From contig JAPLPD010000111.1 of the NCBI GenBank assembly GCA_026400395.1, positions 1 to 64,000 on the forward strand: a DNA stretch of 64,000 bases. Reading direction: 5' to 3'. Under the pieces are notes generated by a model that worked only from the letters and a program-made list of their open reading frames with translations, was not told where the DNA came from and did no database searches. The DNA is from Alphaproteobacteria bacterium. Lineage in GTDB: Bacteria > Pseudomonadota > Alphaproteobacteria > Rhizobiales > Xanthobacteraceae. Of the stretch, positions 49,717 to 59,429 are shown one piece after another. A program made the position numbers and the translations under genes. Numbering within the stretch: position 1 is the stretch's first letter; each line of letters begins with the position of its first letter.

Positions 49717-51375
49717 TCAGCGCGTGGTGACGATGAAATCGGTGTATTCGCCGGTTTCCTCGGACATCTTGTTGTCGGACACGATCAACGACGAGCCGGC
49801 CGTGATCAGCGAGGAAATGCGCTCCACCAGTTCCGGGGCCATGACTAGACGATCCAGCGCGGCGGCCGGGTTCGGCACCGGCGCTTCGACGTCCTTGACC
49901 GGCTCGGCGCGTCCCTTGCGTGGGGCGTTGGAGCCCTTGAGCTCGGCCATGCGCCGGTAACCGCTCGGGATCGACACCACGGTCCAGCGGAGGCCCTCGC
50001 CGGAGACCTTCATGCCCATGGCGGTGTAGACGTGCGTGCCTACGGGCTGGTCGGGGCGCTCGAAGCTGACCGGCGCGTCGAACAGCGGCTTCCAGCCTTG
50101 ACGGACGTAGAGCTTGCTGTCCTTCAGGCTGACGAACACCGAGATCGGCCGCCCGTTGGCCTCGCGCACCGCGGCGGGCGGCATGGCCTTCGGACGTTCA
50201 TCGATCATGATCGGCGCCGGAGCGGCGAGGGGGGCCGATTTGGCCTCGACGGCCACAGCGTCAACGGCCACGGCTTCGGCAGGCTTGATGTCAGCGGGTT
50301 TGGTCGCCGCGGACTTGATCTCTGACGGCACGGGCTCGGCAGTTACGGCCGCTTCGGCCTCCGCAGGCTTGACCTCCGCAGTCTCGGCTTCCGCAGTCTT
50401 GGTTTCTACAGGGCTGGCTTCCGCAACTTGGGCGTCGGTCGCTGCCGGCCGGGCTTCGGCCTGGCCGGAATTGTGCTCAGCGGATGAGGTGGCTTCGGCA
50501 ACCAATTCCTTGGCGCTGCCGCCGGACCCGTCGGTGGACTTGGTCGCCTGCTCGGCCGCGGGCGCGTCGGCCGCAGGTTCGGTGACAACCGAGTTGGCGA
50601 CGGCCTTGGCATCGTCGCCGGTGGCCGTCATGACCGCGATCGCGTTCGAAGCGTCGGCGGTCCTGACCTTGGCGACCGACGACGTGAACGCCGGTTCGGT
50701 CGCTACGACGGCGGGAAGGGGCGTCAGCGCGGGCGCGGCGGCGGCGGGCTTGGGCGCCGGAAGGGGCAGCGGCGGCGACTCCGCCATCTGCGGCTTCGGC
50801 ACGAACAGCCGGGCATGGTCGAACTCGATCGGCGCAACCTCCGGCCGGGTGATGATCACCCGCGCGCCCATCTTGGTGGTCTTCCAGAGAAGCTGAGCGA
50901 AGTTTTCGGTCAGGCGGACGCAGCCGTGCGACGCCGGGTAGCCGGGCAAGGGCCCTTGGTGAAGCGCGGAACCCGACCAGGTGATGCGCTGCATGTACGG
51001 CATCGACGCGCCGTAGAGATTGGAGACGTGATGGCGGCTCTTCTGGATGATCGAGAACATGCCCATCGGCGTGGGGTGGCCGGGGGTTCCTGTGGAAACG
51101 GCCGTGCTTGCGATCGGGTTTCCGTCGGCGAACAGCGTCGCGCGCTGCTTGTCGATCGAAACGATGATGTGCAACGGCCCGGATGGAATGGGCGGCGACT
51201 TGTCGTTTTTGCTTTCATCGATCCGCGGCCGCGATTTGGGCTTCCGGACGACAGCCGGGCTGGGCGACGCAGCACTGCTGGAAAACCCTGGAAAATCCCA
51301 GGCTTTGACCTCAACGGGTCCGGCCGCCAGCAACGACGAAAGCGATATTCAGGCAATCAGCGCAGCGCGATTCAT
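49717..51375 (-). pseudogene. L,D-transpeptidase with a stop codon inside its signal peptide
   Basis: The body is a good L,D-transpeptidase: PLHIIVSIDKQRATLFADGNPIASTAVSTGTPGHPTPMGMFSII, then SHGCVRLTENFAQLLW with the catalytic His and Cys near residue 136, a long Ala/Glu/Lys/Pro/Val-rich linker (about residues 190-390, many EVKPAEAE-like repeats), and a second beta-rich domain (PISVFVSLKDSKLYVRQGWKPLFDAPVSF). The natural start is ATG 51375 with GGAGA upstream: MNRAALIA, TGA at 51349-51351, ISLSSLLAAGPVEVKA. Only the TTG restart at 51333 gives an open frame, and it lacks most of the signal peptide. Either the gene is silenced, or a sequencing error or readthrough is involved. The intact enzyme would cross-link peptidoglycan or attach proteins to it. 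Confidence 0.7.
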
Positions 51376-51586
51376 CGTCCAGTCTCCATCAACCCAAAGC
51401 GCCCGCACCGGCGGCAATTTAGCTCAGGTTTCCGGATTCACCAGTTGAAATTAGCCTCAATTCCCCAGGCATTTATGGGTGCTAACGGACTTGTGAGCGG
51501 ATCTGAGGCATGAGCAATCAGCGGGTACGATTTGGTCCCGAATTGGGGCATGATAGGACGGCTCGCCACCACCAGCAGGACGCGCC

Positions 51587-52570
51587 ATGAAATACCGCCG
51601 CTCGGAAGCCAAGGACCACGCCCGTGCCCACATGAAGGGCATCTGGGCCGCCGCGCTGATGCCCTACGCGCAGGATCTGTCGATCGACGAGAAGGGATTC
51701 CGCAAGAACCTGCGGCACTGGGTGGACGATCTCGGCATCGACGGCGTGTTCATCGCCGGCAAGCAGAGCGAGTTTTTCTCGATGTCGATTGCCGAGCGCA
51801 AGCGCTCCATGGAGATCGTCGTCGATGAGATCGGCAAGACGGCCGGCGTGATCGCCTCGTGTTCCGATCAGAACATGGACGTGGTGATCGATCTTGCGAA
51901 GCACGCCCAGGCAATCGGTGCGCCCTATATTGTGGTGCACGCGCCGGTGCTCCACTTCCTCGGCAAGCAGGACGAGACGCTCTACCAGTATTACAAAACG
52001 ATCAGCGAGCAGGTCGACATCGGCATCGCCATGTGGAGCCACGAGGACTCCGGCTACCTGATGAGCCCGGAGCTTTGCGCTCGGATCGCCGAACTGCCGA
52101 ACATTGTCGCCATCAAATACAGCGTGCCGCGCGAGATGTATGTGCGGCTGTCGCGGATGGTAGGCGACAAGATCCAGGTCAGCACGGCGTCGGAGGTCGA
52201 GTGGTTCGACAATATCGTCGAACTCGGCTGGCGGCTCTATCTGTGCTCGTCACCGCCGTATCTGTTCCAGACCAAGGTGGACCGCCGCATGCGCGACTAC
52301 ACCGATCTCGCGTTCAAGGGCGAGGTGGCGAAGGCGAAGGTCATCCGTGACAGTCTCAATCCGGTGCGCGAGGCGTTCCGCCGCACGCGGCCCGCCGAGA
52401 AGCCGCCGTCGCATTCGAAGTACTGGCAGGAGCTGATGGGCCAGGTCGGCGGCCGGGTGCGCCCGCCGATGCTCGAACTGACCGACGCGGAGAAGGAAGC
52501 CACGCGCAAGGCGTTCGAGACTTGCGGGTTGAAACTGCCTGGTACCGATGCGAAGCCGTCGGCGGCTTGA
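51587..52570 (+). CDS. Dihydrodipicolinate synthase family (DapA-like) aldolase/hydratase
   Basis: A 327-residue TIM barrel of the N-acetylneuraminate lyase/DapA group: GIWAAALMPYAQDLSIDEKGFRKNLRHWVDDLGIDGVFIAGKQSEFFSMSIAERKRSMEIVVDEIG, PYIVVHAPVLHFLGKQDETLYQYYKTISEQVDIGI, and the Schiff-base lysine region IVAIKYSVPREM. The usual GTTGE motif reads IAGKQSEF, so it is not a true DapA but a catabolic relative. It begins a plus-strand pair with 3-hydroxyanthranilate dioxygenase, so it may act on a pyruvate- or semialdehyde-type ring-cleavage product. Confidence 0.9.
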   Translation: MKYRRSEAKDHARAHMKGIWAAALMPYAQDLSIDEKGFRKNLRHWVDDLGIDGVFIAGKQSEFFSMSIAERKRSMEIVVDEIGKTAGVIASCSDQNMDVVIDLAKHAQAIGAPYIVVHAPVLHFLGKQDETLYQYYKTISEQVDIGIAMWSHEDSGYLMSPELCARIAELPNIVAIKYSVPREMYVRLSRMVGDKIQVSTASEVEWFDNIVELGWRLYLCSSPPYLFQTKVDRRMRDYTDLAFKGEVAKAKVIRDSLNPVREAFRRTRPAEKPPSHSKYWQELMGQVGGRVRPPMLELTDAEKEATRKAFETCGLKLPGTDAKPSAA

Positions 52571-52581
52571 GGGCGATGATC

Positions 52582-53136
52582 ATGCAAACCGGACGACTCA
52601 AGGCTTTTAACTTTCAGAAATGGATCGCCGAGAACGAACACCTGCTCAAGCCGCCGGTCGGCAACAAGAAGGTGTTCGAGGATGGTGAGATGACCGTGCA
52701 GGTGGTCGGCGGTCCAAACGAGCGCGCTGACTATCACGACGACCCGGTGGAGGAATTTTTCTACCAGCTCAAGGGCAACATGGTGCTCAAGGTCGGCGAC
52801 AACGGCAATTTTTACGACGTGCCGATCCGCGAGGGCGAGGTGTTTCTTCTGCCTGCGCATGTGCGGCACTCGCCGCAACGGCCGCCGGGTTCGATCGGTC
52901 TCGTGGTCGAGCCGAAGCGCTACGACAGCGATCCATTCGATGCGTTCGAATGGTACTGCTTCGAATGCAATGCGCTGGTCCACCGCATCGAGGTAAAGGT
53001 CGAGCATCTCGTGCGCGAACTGCCGCCGCTCTACGAGGCATTCTTTGCCGACGAGGCGGCGCGCATTTGCAAGAAATGTGGTGCACTGCATCCCGGACGC
53101 AAGCCGCCGGCGGGCTGGGCGCAGTTTCCGGCCTGA
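52582..53136 (+). CDS. nbaC: 3-Hydroxyanthranilate 3,4-dioxygenase
   Basis: 184 residues from ATG 52582, which has GAGGG eight bases upstream. Iron ligands His52, Glu58 and His96 lie in ADYHDDPVEEFFYQLKG and PAHVRHSPQRPP; substrate arginines Arg48 and Arg100 are present. The C-terminal rubredoxin-like Fe site, Cys126-x-x-Cys129 and Cys163-x-x-Cys166, is kept as in the Cupriavidus enzyme. It opens 3-hydroxyanthranilate to 2-amino-3-carboxymuconate semialdehyde in tryptophan or nitrobenzoate breakdown. It follows the DapA-like gene by 11 bases; no other kynurenine-pathway gene is in the window, so its in vivo substrate may be a relative. Confidence 0.93.
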   Translation: MQTGRLKAFNFQKWIAENEHLLKPPVGNKKVFEDGEMTVQVVGGPNERADYHDDPVEEFFYQLKGNMVLKVGDNGNFYDVPIREGEVFLLPAHVRHSPQRPPGSIGLVVEPKRYDSDPFDAFEWYCFECNALVHRIEVKVEHLVRELPPLYEAFFADEAARICKKCGALHPGRKPPAGWAQFPA

Positions 53137-53137
53137 C

Positions 53138-53614
53138 CTACTGCGCCATATCGACAGCCGTGCTGATGCCCGGGCCTTCACCGGTGATGAGGACGATCAC
53201 CTCCTCATCCTTGGCGCCGTCGTAGTGGACCTGTTTGCCGTAGTGGGTCACCGCGCCGCCGGGCTTGACGGCGATGGTCGCATCCTTGTCCCACTTGTTG
53301 CCGGTGCCGACATACCAGGTGCCTTGCAGCACGGTGATGAAGCGGTCGTTGGGATGGAAATGCGGCTTGGAGAAGTTGCCGGGTTTGAAGCGGTTCATCA
53401 CCATGTAGAAGCCGGGCTTGCTCGGATCGCCGAACAGTACTTTCTGATTGGTGGGGGCGGCGCCGGTCGGATCGCGCCATTTCAGTTCGTCGGCCTGTCT
53501 GATGGCGATGGCTTTGGGGTCGAGTTCGGCCGCGGCGGCGGAACCGGCGAGCCCGGCGAGCAGCGCTGTGGCAATGAGGTGACGGGAAATGCGGCAAGAA
53601 GCGCCGTATGACAT
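53138..53614 (-). CDS. Exported cupin-domain protein
   Basis: 158 residues with a signal peptide (RHLIATALLAGLAGSAAAA) and one cupin: NRFKPGNFSKPHFHPNDRFITVLQGTWYVGTGNKWD, then AVKPGGAVTHYGKQVHYDGAKDEEVIVLITGEGPG. The HFHPND metal motif and the VHYDG histidine are kept, so metal binding in the periplasm is likely. It is convergent with the dioxygenase gene (one base between stops) and divergent from the Bug receptor. Function is unknown; similar secreted cupins occur beside aromatic-acid genes. Confidence 0.87.
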   Translation of the reverse strand: MSYGASCRISRHLIATALLAGLAGSAAAAELDPKAIAIRQADELKWRDPTGAAPTNQKVLFGDPSKPGFYMVMNRFKPGNFSKPHFHPNDRFITVLQGTWYVGTGNKWDKDATIAVKPGGAVTHYGKQVHYDGAKDEEVIVLITGEGPGISTAVDMAQ

Positions 53615-53783
53615 GATGCCCTCCCAGCGGTTTATTGTGGCCCGATCCGATGGCCTTGGCGGTCAGTCTAGCGCAAATCGCCGGACTTGGTGGCGCTTTG
53701 GCGCGTTGACAATTTGCGCGAAGCGAGCGCGAAATCGGCAACCGCCGCCGCGGTTCGAGCGGCAGGCGCACCGGGAGGATCGA

Positions 53784-54749
53784 ATGATGAAGCGGCTTGT
53801 CGCAGCTGTTGTGGTGCTGGCCGGACTTTCGACTGCGGCTCTGGCGCAGCAGGACTATCCGAACCGAGTGATTAAGATCACCCAGGGCTTTCCGCCCGGC
53901 GGCAACGTCGACATCATCGCCCGTATCCTCGGCCATGAGATGGAGAAGGGTCTCGGCCAGTCGATGATCGTCGAAGCGAAGCCCGGTCTCGCCGGCGCAC
54001 TGGCCGCCGAGACCGTGGCGCGCAGCGATCCCGACGGCTACAGCCTCTTGGTGCTGCCGAGCGCGCATCCGGCTTATGCGGCGCTGTCGAAATACGTGAA
54101 GTTCAAGGTGGTGGACGATTTCTCCTGGATTTCGGTCGCGAGCTTCTATCCGTTCATGATCGCGGTGAAAGCGGACTCGCGCTTCAAGACGCTCAAGCAG
54201 CTGATCGAGGAGGGGCGTAGCAAGCCCGGCGAACTGAAATACGGCTCGGCCGGCATCGGCTCGATCCTGCACACCACCGTCGAGTTGCTGGGCGTCGAGA
54301 CCAAGACCAAGTACCTGCATATTCCCTATCGCGGGGAGGCGCCGGCGATCACCGCGCTGCTGCAGGGCGAGATCGACTTTATCGCCGCGACCACCGGGCC
54401 GATCAGCGCGCGCATCAAGGGCGGCGAGTTCCGCGCGCTGGCGGTGACCGGCAAGACGCGCTGGCGTGATTTCCCCGAGGTGCCGACCGTCGATGAATCC
54501 GGCATCCCGGGTTTTGAGGTGATCTCATGGACAGGCATGGCCGGGCCGGCGAACATGCCGAAGCCGATCGTCGATCGCCTCAATGCCGAGCTTCGCAAGG
54601 CGCTTGCCGTGCCCGACGTGAAGAGCAAGCTCGAGGCGATGGGCGGCGACGCGCGCGCCACCACGCCCGAGGAGATGAAGGCGCTTGTGCAGCGGCAATA
54701 CGATCTGTGGAAGAGGCTCGCCGTCGAGGCGAACCTGTCCATCAACTAG
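53784..54749 (+). CDS. Bug/TctC-family tripartite tricarboxylate transporter receptor
   Basis: About 321 residues with signal peptide MMKRLVAAVVVLAGLSTAALAQ, then DYPNRVIKITQGFPPGGNVDIIARILGHEMEKGLGQSMIVEAKPGLAGALAAETVARSDPDGYSLLVLPSAHP and PTVDESGIPGFEVISWTGMAGPANMPKPIVDRLNAELRKAL. GGGAGG precedes paired ATGs at 53784 and 53787. It probably binds the aromatic or heteroaromatic acid used by the neighbouring dioxygenase and M24 hydrolase; no TctAB is present. Confidence 0.92.
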   Translation: MMKRLVAAVVVLAGLSTAALAQQDYPNRVIKITQGFPPGGNVDIIARILGHEMEKGLGQSMIVEAKPGLAGALAAETVARSDPDGYSLLVLPSAHPAYAALSKYVKFKVVDDFSWISVASFYPFMIAVKADSRFKTLKQLIEEGRSKPGELKYGSAGIGSILHTTVELLGVETKTKYLHIPYRGEAPAITALLQGEIDFIAATTGPISARIKGGEFRALAVTGKTRWRDFPEVPTVDESGIPGFEVISWTGMAGPANMPKPIVDRLNAELRKALAVPDVKSKLEAMGGDARATTPEEMKALVQRQYDLWKRLAVEANLSIN

Positions 54750-54792
54750 CCGAGCGCATAAGCTGGAGCCCCGACAAGCCCTGAGGTCCGCC

Positions 54793-55986
54793 ATGAACGC
54801 ACCCATCAAACTGTCCACGATCCCGTTCGACGCCGCTCGCCTCGACAGGTTGATGGATGACGCTGGCATGGACGTGCTGATCGCCACCTCCAAGCACAAC
54901 GTGCAGTACCTGCTTGGCGGACACCGCGCATTCTTCTTCGACTACATGGATGCGATGGGCCTGAGCCGCTATCTGCCGGTGCTGGTCTATGCCAAAGGTG
55001 CGCCCGAAAAGGCTGCCTATTTCGGCCACCGCCTGGAAAACTTCCAGCGCGAGAACAATCCGTTCTGGACGCCGGTGCAGTTGTGCAATTCGTCGGGCTC
55101 GCTCGACACCATGCAGAAGGCGATCGAGCACATCAAAAAGGCCGGCATCAAGACGCGCGGCATCGGCGCCGAGCTTTCGTTCCTGCCGGTCGATGCCGGC
55201 CATGCTCTGCAGAGCGCCTTCGCCGACAGCAAGTTGAGCGATGCTCTTTTCGTGCTGGAGCGGATGCGCGCGATCAAGACGCCCGATGAATTGAAGAAGC
55301 TCAAGATCGCGTCGGAGGCGGTGATCGAGTCGATGAAGGCGGTGATCGCCAAGCACGGTCCCGGCGCGACCAAGGCCGAGGTCACCGAGGCGTTGCGCCG
55401 GGAGGAAACCAACCGCGGGCTGACGTTCGAATATTGCCTGATCACGGCGGGCAAGTCGCTCAACCGCGCGCCGTCCGATCAGGTCTGGGGCGAGGGCGAC
55501 ATCATGTCGATCGACTCCGGCGGCAACTATCACGGCTACATCGGCGATCTTTGCCGGATGGCGATCCAGGGCGAGCCGGACCCCGAGTTGGAGGACATGC
55601 TGGGCGACATCGAAGCGATCCAGCGCGCCTCGATGAAGCCGATCAAGGCCGGCGCCATGGGCAGCGAGGTCTATGCGGCGGGCGAAGCGATGTTGGCCAG
55701 ATCGAAGTACCACAACAACATGCATTTCCTCGGTCACGGCATGGGGCTCGTGAGCCATGAAGCGCCGCGGCTCACCGCCACCGGGCCGGTTCCCTATGAC
55801 GACTATGACGCCCACCGGCCACTCGAAGCCGGCATGGTGATCTCGGTCGAGACCACGTTGGCTCACCCCAAACGGGGCTTCATCAAGCTCGAGGACACCG
55901 CAGTTGTGACCGAGCGGGGCTGCGATATCTACGGGGAGGGGGCCCGGGGTTGGAACCGGGCCGGAACCGCTGTGCACCACGCCTGA
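54793..55986 (+). CDS. Xaa-Pro-type M24 metallohydrolase with complete metal site
   Basis: About 397 residues: an N-terminal creatinase-type domain (LDRLMDDAGMDVLIATSKHNVQYLLGGHRAFFFDYMDAMG) and a C-terminal M24 domain. All five metal ligands can be placed: two Asp in IDSGGNYHGYIGDLCRM, His in HFLGHGMGL, Glu in GMVISVETTL and Glu in FIKLEDTAVVTE. It is therefore probably a real dimetal peptidase or amidohydrolase. ATG 54793 follows the Bug receptor by 43 bases; the track start at 54685 overlaps that gene. The substrate may be a peptide-like or amide form of the imported acid. Confidence 0.92.
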   Translation: MNAPIKLSTIPFDAARLDRLMDDAGMDVLIATSKHNVQYLLGGHRAFFFDYMDAMGLSRYLPVLVYAKGAPEKAAYFGHRLENFQRENNPFWTPVQLCNSSGSLDTMQKAIEHIKKAGIKTRGIGAELSFLPVDAGHALQSAFADSKLSDALFVLERMRAIKTPDELKKLKIASEAVIESMKAVIAKHGPGATKAEVTEALRREETNRGLTFEYCLITAGKSLNRAPSDQVWGEGDIMSIDSGGNYHGYIGDLCRMAIQGEPDPELEDMLGDIEAIQRASMKPIKAGAMGSEVYAAGEAMLARSKYHNNMHFLGHGMGLVSHEAPRLTATGPVPYDDYDAHRPLEAGMVISVETTLAHPKRGFIKLEDTAVVTERGCDIYGEGARGWNRAGTAVHHA

Positions 55987-56180
55987 CAGCGGAATAAGTC
56001 GCCTGCTCGGGGTTTAGCCATCCGGAGAGCAACATCTCCTCTTGAACAAGGCATGGTGTTCGGGGATGATTTTGCCAGCAGCAAAGCGACTCAGGCATCG
56101 GATGTCGGCGGCCTTCTCGGAGGATGGCCGGAGGCCGACGTGATGCCAAAGAGAAGTCGTGCTTTGGGGGTTAGGCGTCG

Positions 56181-59100
56181 ATGATTGGTCTGGTTCGCCT
56201 CGCGCTGAGACGGCCGTACACTATGGCGATCGCCGGAATGCTCATCCTGCTGATGGGCTTCCTGTCGGCCCAGCGTATGGTCGTCGATATCTTCCCCAAC
56301 ATCGACATCCCTGTGGTCTATGTCGCGTGGAATTATCCGGGCCTGTCCGCCGAGGACATGGAGCGGCGGGTCGTTCTGGTCAGCGAGCGCTCATACTCGA
56401 CCACGGTCAACGGCATCGAGCGCATCGAGTCGCTGTCGATCCCGGGGCTTGGCATTCTCAAGGTTTACTTCAATCCGGGGACCGATATCGGCGGCGCCAT
56501 CTCGCAGATCAACGCGCAGAACAACTCCATCCTGCGCATCGCGCCGCCGGGCATCACTCCGCCGAGCATGATCCGTTTCAATGCCTCGAACGTGCCGGTG
56601 GTGCAGGTCACGCTCAACAGCAAGACCATTTCCGAGCAGCAGATCTTTGATTACGGCCTCAACTTCCTGCGCACGCGCCTGTTCACGATCCCGGGTCTCT
56701 CGATCCCCGCGCCCTATGGCGGCAAACAGCGTCAGATCATCGTTGACGTCGACCCCTCCAAGCTCAGCGCCAAGGGGTTGTCGCAGATGGATGTCGTCGG
56801 TGCGCTGCAAACCACCAACGTCATCGTTCCGGCCGGCGTCGCCCGCATTGGCGAGCGCGAGTTCAACGTCAAACTCAACTCCAGTCCGCAGATGGTGGAG
56901 CAGTTCCAGACGCTGCCGGTTGGTGTGCGTGACGGCCTGATCGTGTCGCTGAGCGACGTGGCCAAGGTCAGCGACAGTTTCGCAACCCAGCAGAACGCGG
57001 TGCGCATCAACGGTCAGCGCGCCAGCTATATGAATATCCTGAAGAACTCCGACGCTTCCACGATCGCAGTGGTGAAGGCGATCCGCGAGGTTCTGCCGGA
57101 GGTTCAGTCCACCGCGCCCGAGGGGCTCGAACTCAAACTCGACTTCGACCAGTCGGTGTTCGTGCAGGGCGCCGTCGATAACATCATTCACGAGGCCATT
57201 CTGTCGTCGATCCTGGTCTCGTTAATGATCCTGATCTTCCTCGGCAGTTGGCGGAACACCGTGATCGTGTCGCTGTCGATCCCGCTGTCGATCGCCGCGG
57301 GCGTCGCCGGCCTCTTTCTCACCGGCCAGACCATCAACCTGATGACCCTCGGCGGGCTGGCGCTGGCGATCGGACTGCTGGTCGACAACGCCACGGTGAC
57401 GATCGAGAACATTCACCGCAACCAGTCGCTCGGCAAGCCGCTCACCGTTGCCATCCTGGACGGATCGAACGAGGTGATTCAGCCGCTCACCGTCGCCACT
57501 CTGGCGATCTGCATTGTGTTCTTGCCGGTGCTGCTGCTGACCGGACCATCGCGCTTTCTGTTCATTCCGCTCGCCATCACGGTCGTGCTGGCGATGCTCG
57601 CGTCCTACGTTCTTTCGTTCTCCGTCATTCCGGCGCTGGCGCGCTATCTGCTCAAGGACCATGACGACCACGCGCCGAAAAACATCGGCGCGCGCATGTC
57701 GGCGACCTTCGATCGCGGCTTCGAGCGCGTCAAGAACGGCTATGGCGGCCTGCTGGAGATGGCCCTGGGCCGGCGGAAATTCGTACTCGGCTGTTTCGGT
57801 CTTCTGCTCGTGGCGACGGGAGCGCTGGCGCCGGTCATCGGCACCGACTTCTTCCCGACCTCCGATGTCGGCATCCTCAAGCTGCACGTTCGCGCGCCGC
57901 GCGGAATGCGGCTGGAGGAGACAGAAAAGGTCGTGGCCGGCGTGGAGCAGAGCATCCGCGAGGTGATCCCGGCCAAGGAATTGCGTACCATCAACTCGAC
58001 GATCGGGCTGCCGTTCTCGCTCAATCTCGCGTTCGTGCCGAGCGACAACACCAGCGGCATGGACGCTGAGCTTCTGATCTCGCTCAACCACGGCCACCGG
58101 CCGACCGTGGAATACCAGCGCCTCGTCCGCGAAAAACTGAACGCCGAATTTCCCGGCACGCTGTTCTATTTCCAAACCGCCGACATCGTGAGCCAGGTGC
58201 TGAACTTCGGGCTTTCGGCGCCGATCGACGTTCAGATTCAGGATTCTAACTTTCCGCGCGCCTATGCGTCCGCGCAGCGCATCCTGACGGCGATTCAAAA
58301 AATTCCGGGTGTGGTCGATCCGCGCATTGCGCAGGTGCTGGATTTCCCGACCATCCAGATCGACGTGGATCGCCAGCGCGCCGCGCGAATGGGCATCTCT
58401 CAGCGCGATGTCGCCAACAACATGCTCACGTCTCTGGCCGGCAGCGCGCTGGTCGGTCCGACCTACTTCCTCAATCCGGTGACCGGCGTGAACTACACTG
58501 TGGCGGTGCAGACCCCGGCCGACAAAATCAATTCGGTTTCGGACGTCATGAATTTGCCGGCCAATCCAGCGGCGCCCAACATCAATCCGAATATTCCGGT
58601 GACGACGCTGCTGACGGTGCCGAACTCGCCGGTGACCCGGATCGGCGACATCGCCTCGATGCGGCCGACCACCGCGATGCAATCCATCAACCACTACACC
58701 GTGCAGCGGGTCGTGGACGTGAACGCCAACATCGACAGCCGCGATCTCGGCAGCGTCGCGGCCGAAATCAAAAAAGTCATCGCCGAGGAGCAGAAGAACC
58801 TGCCATCGACGGTCAAGATATTCCTGCGCGGCCAGAACGAGGTGATGGAAACTTCGTTCCGAAACCTTGGCCTTGGACTGATCCTCGCTGTGATCCTGGT
58901 CTATGCGGTGCTGGTGGTGCTGTTCCAGTCTTGGGTCGATCCGTTCATCATCATGATGGCGGTGCCGGGCGCGCTGGTCGGGATTCTGTGGACGCTGGCG
59001 GTCACCGGCACCACGATCAATGTTGCCTCGCTGATGGGGGCGATCATGTCGATCGGCATCGCGGTGTCGAATTCGATCCTGGTCGTCAGCTTCGCCAACG

Positions 59101-59429
59101 ATCTGCGCAGCCGGAACGAGAACCTCACCCCATTCGAGGCGGTGATCGAGGCCGGCAAGACCCGGCTTCGCCCGATCCTGATGACGGCGCTGGCCATGAT
59201 CATCGGCATGCTGCCGATGGCGCTGGCGCTCGGCGAGGCCGGCGAGCAGAATGCGCCGCTCGGCCGCGCGGTGATCGGTGGGCTGGCTTTCGCGACCATT
59301 GCGACGCTGGTGCTGGTGCCGGTTTTCTACACGCTGCTGCGGAGCGCGCTGCCCACCTTGCACACTCTGGACAAGCGATTTGAAGCTGAAGCCGCGGGTT
59401 CGGCGGCTGGAGGTTCTGCTCATGGCTGA
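56181..59429 (+). CDS. RND efflux transporter permease (HAE/AcrB type)
   Basis: A 1082-residue inner-membrane RND pump with the usual two repeats: ALRRPYTMAIAGMLILLMGFLSAQRMVVDIFPNIDIPVVYVAWNYPGLSAEDME, the relay aspartate segment LTLGGLALAIGLLVDNATVTIENIHRN, and the second-half counterpart NVASLMGAIMSIGIAVSNSILVVSFANDL. Large periplasmic loops lie at about 40-330 and 560-880. Only one strong Asp is seen in TM4 (LLVDNATV). Energy comes from protons, and the substrate is unknown. The adaptor gene follows and overlaps by eight bases; an outer-membrane channel gene is not in the window. Confidence 0.95.
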   Translation: MIGLVRLALRRPYTMAIAGMLILLMGFLSAQRMVVDIFPNIDIPVVYVAWNYPGLSAEDMERRVVLVSERSYSTTVNGIERIESLSIPGLGILKVYFNPGTDIGGAISQINAQNNSILRIAPPGITPPSMIRFNASNVPVVQVTLNSKTISEQQIFDYGLNFLRTRLFTIPGLSIPAPYGGKQRQIIVDVDPSKLSAKGLSQMDVVGALQTTNVIVPAGVARIGEREFNVKLNSSPQMVEQFQTLPVGVRDGLIVSLSDVAKVSDSFATQQNAVRINGQRASYMNILKNSDASTIAVVKAIREVLPEVQSTAPEGLELKLDFDQSVFVQGAVDNIIHEAILSSILVSLMILIFLGSWRNTVIVSLSIPLSIAAGVAGLFLTGQTINLMTLGGLALAIGLLVDNATVTIENIHRNQSLGKPLTVAILDGSNEVIQPLTVATLAICIVFLPVLLLTGPSRFLFIPLAITVVLAMLASYVLSFSVIPALARYLLKDHDDHAPKNIGARMSATFDRGFERVKNGYGGLLEMALGRRKFVLGCFGLLLVATGALAPVIGTDFFPTSDVGILKLHVRAPRGMRLEETEKVVAGVEQSIREVIPAKELRTINSTIGLPFSLNLAFVPSDNTSGMDAELLISLNHGHRPTVEYQRLVREKLNAEFPGTLFYFQTADIVSQVLNFGLSAPIDVQIQDSNFPRAYASAQRILTAIQKIPGVVDPRIAQVLDFPTIQIDVDRQRAARMGISQRDVANNMLTSLAGSALVGPTYFLNPVTGVNYTVAVQTPADKINSVSDVMNLPANPAAPNINPNIPVTTLLTVPNSPVTRIGDIASMRPTTAMQSINHYTVQRVVDVNANIDSRDLGSVAAEIKKVIAEEQKNLPSTVKIFLRGQNEVMETSFRNLGLGLILAVILVYAVLVVLFQSWVDPFIIMMAVPGALVGILWTLAVTGTTINVASLMGAIMSIGIAVSNSILVVSFANDLRSRNENLTPFEAVIEAGKTRLRPILMTALAMIIGMLPMALALGEAGEQNAPLGRAVIGGLAFATIATLVLVPVFYTLLRSALPTLHTLDKRFEAEAAGSAAGGSAHG

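Noticed and set aside
50114-50896. 260-residue plus-strand Ala/Ser-rich ORF
   Set aside because: It is the antisense of the low-complexity linker of the L,D-transpeptidase.
57222-59423. 733-residue minus-strand ORF
   Set aside because: His/Arg/Asp-rich antisense shadow of the RND permease; no domain visible.
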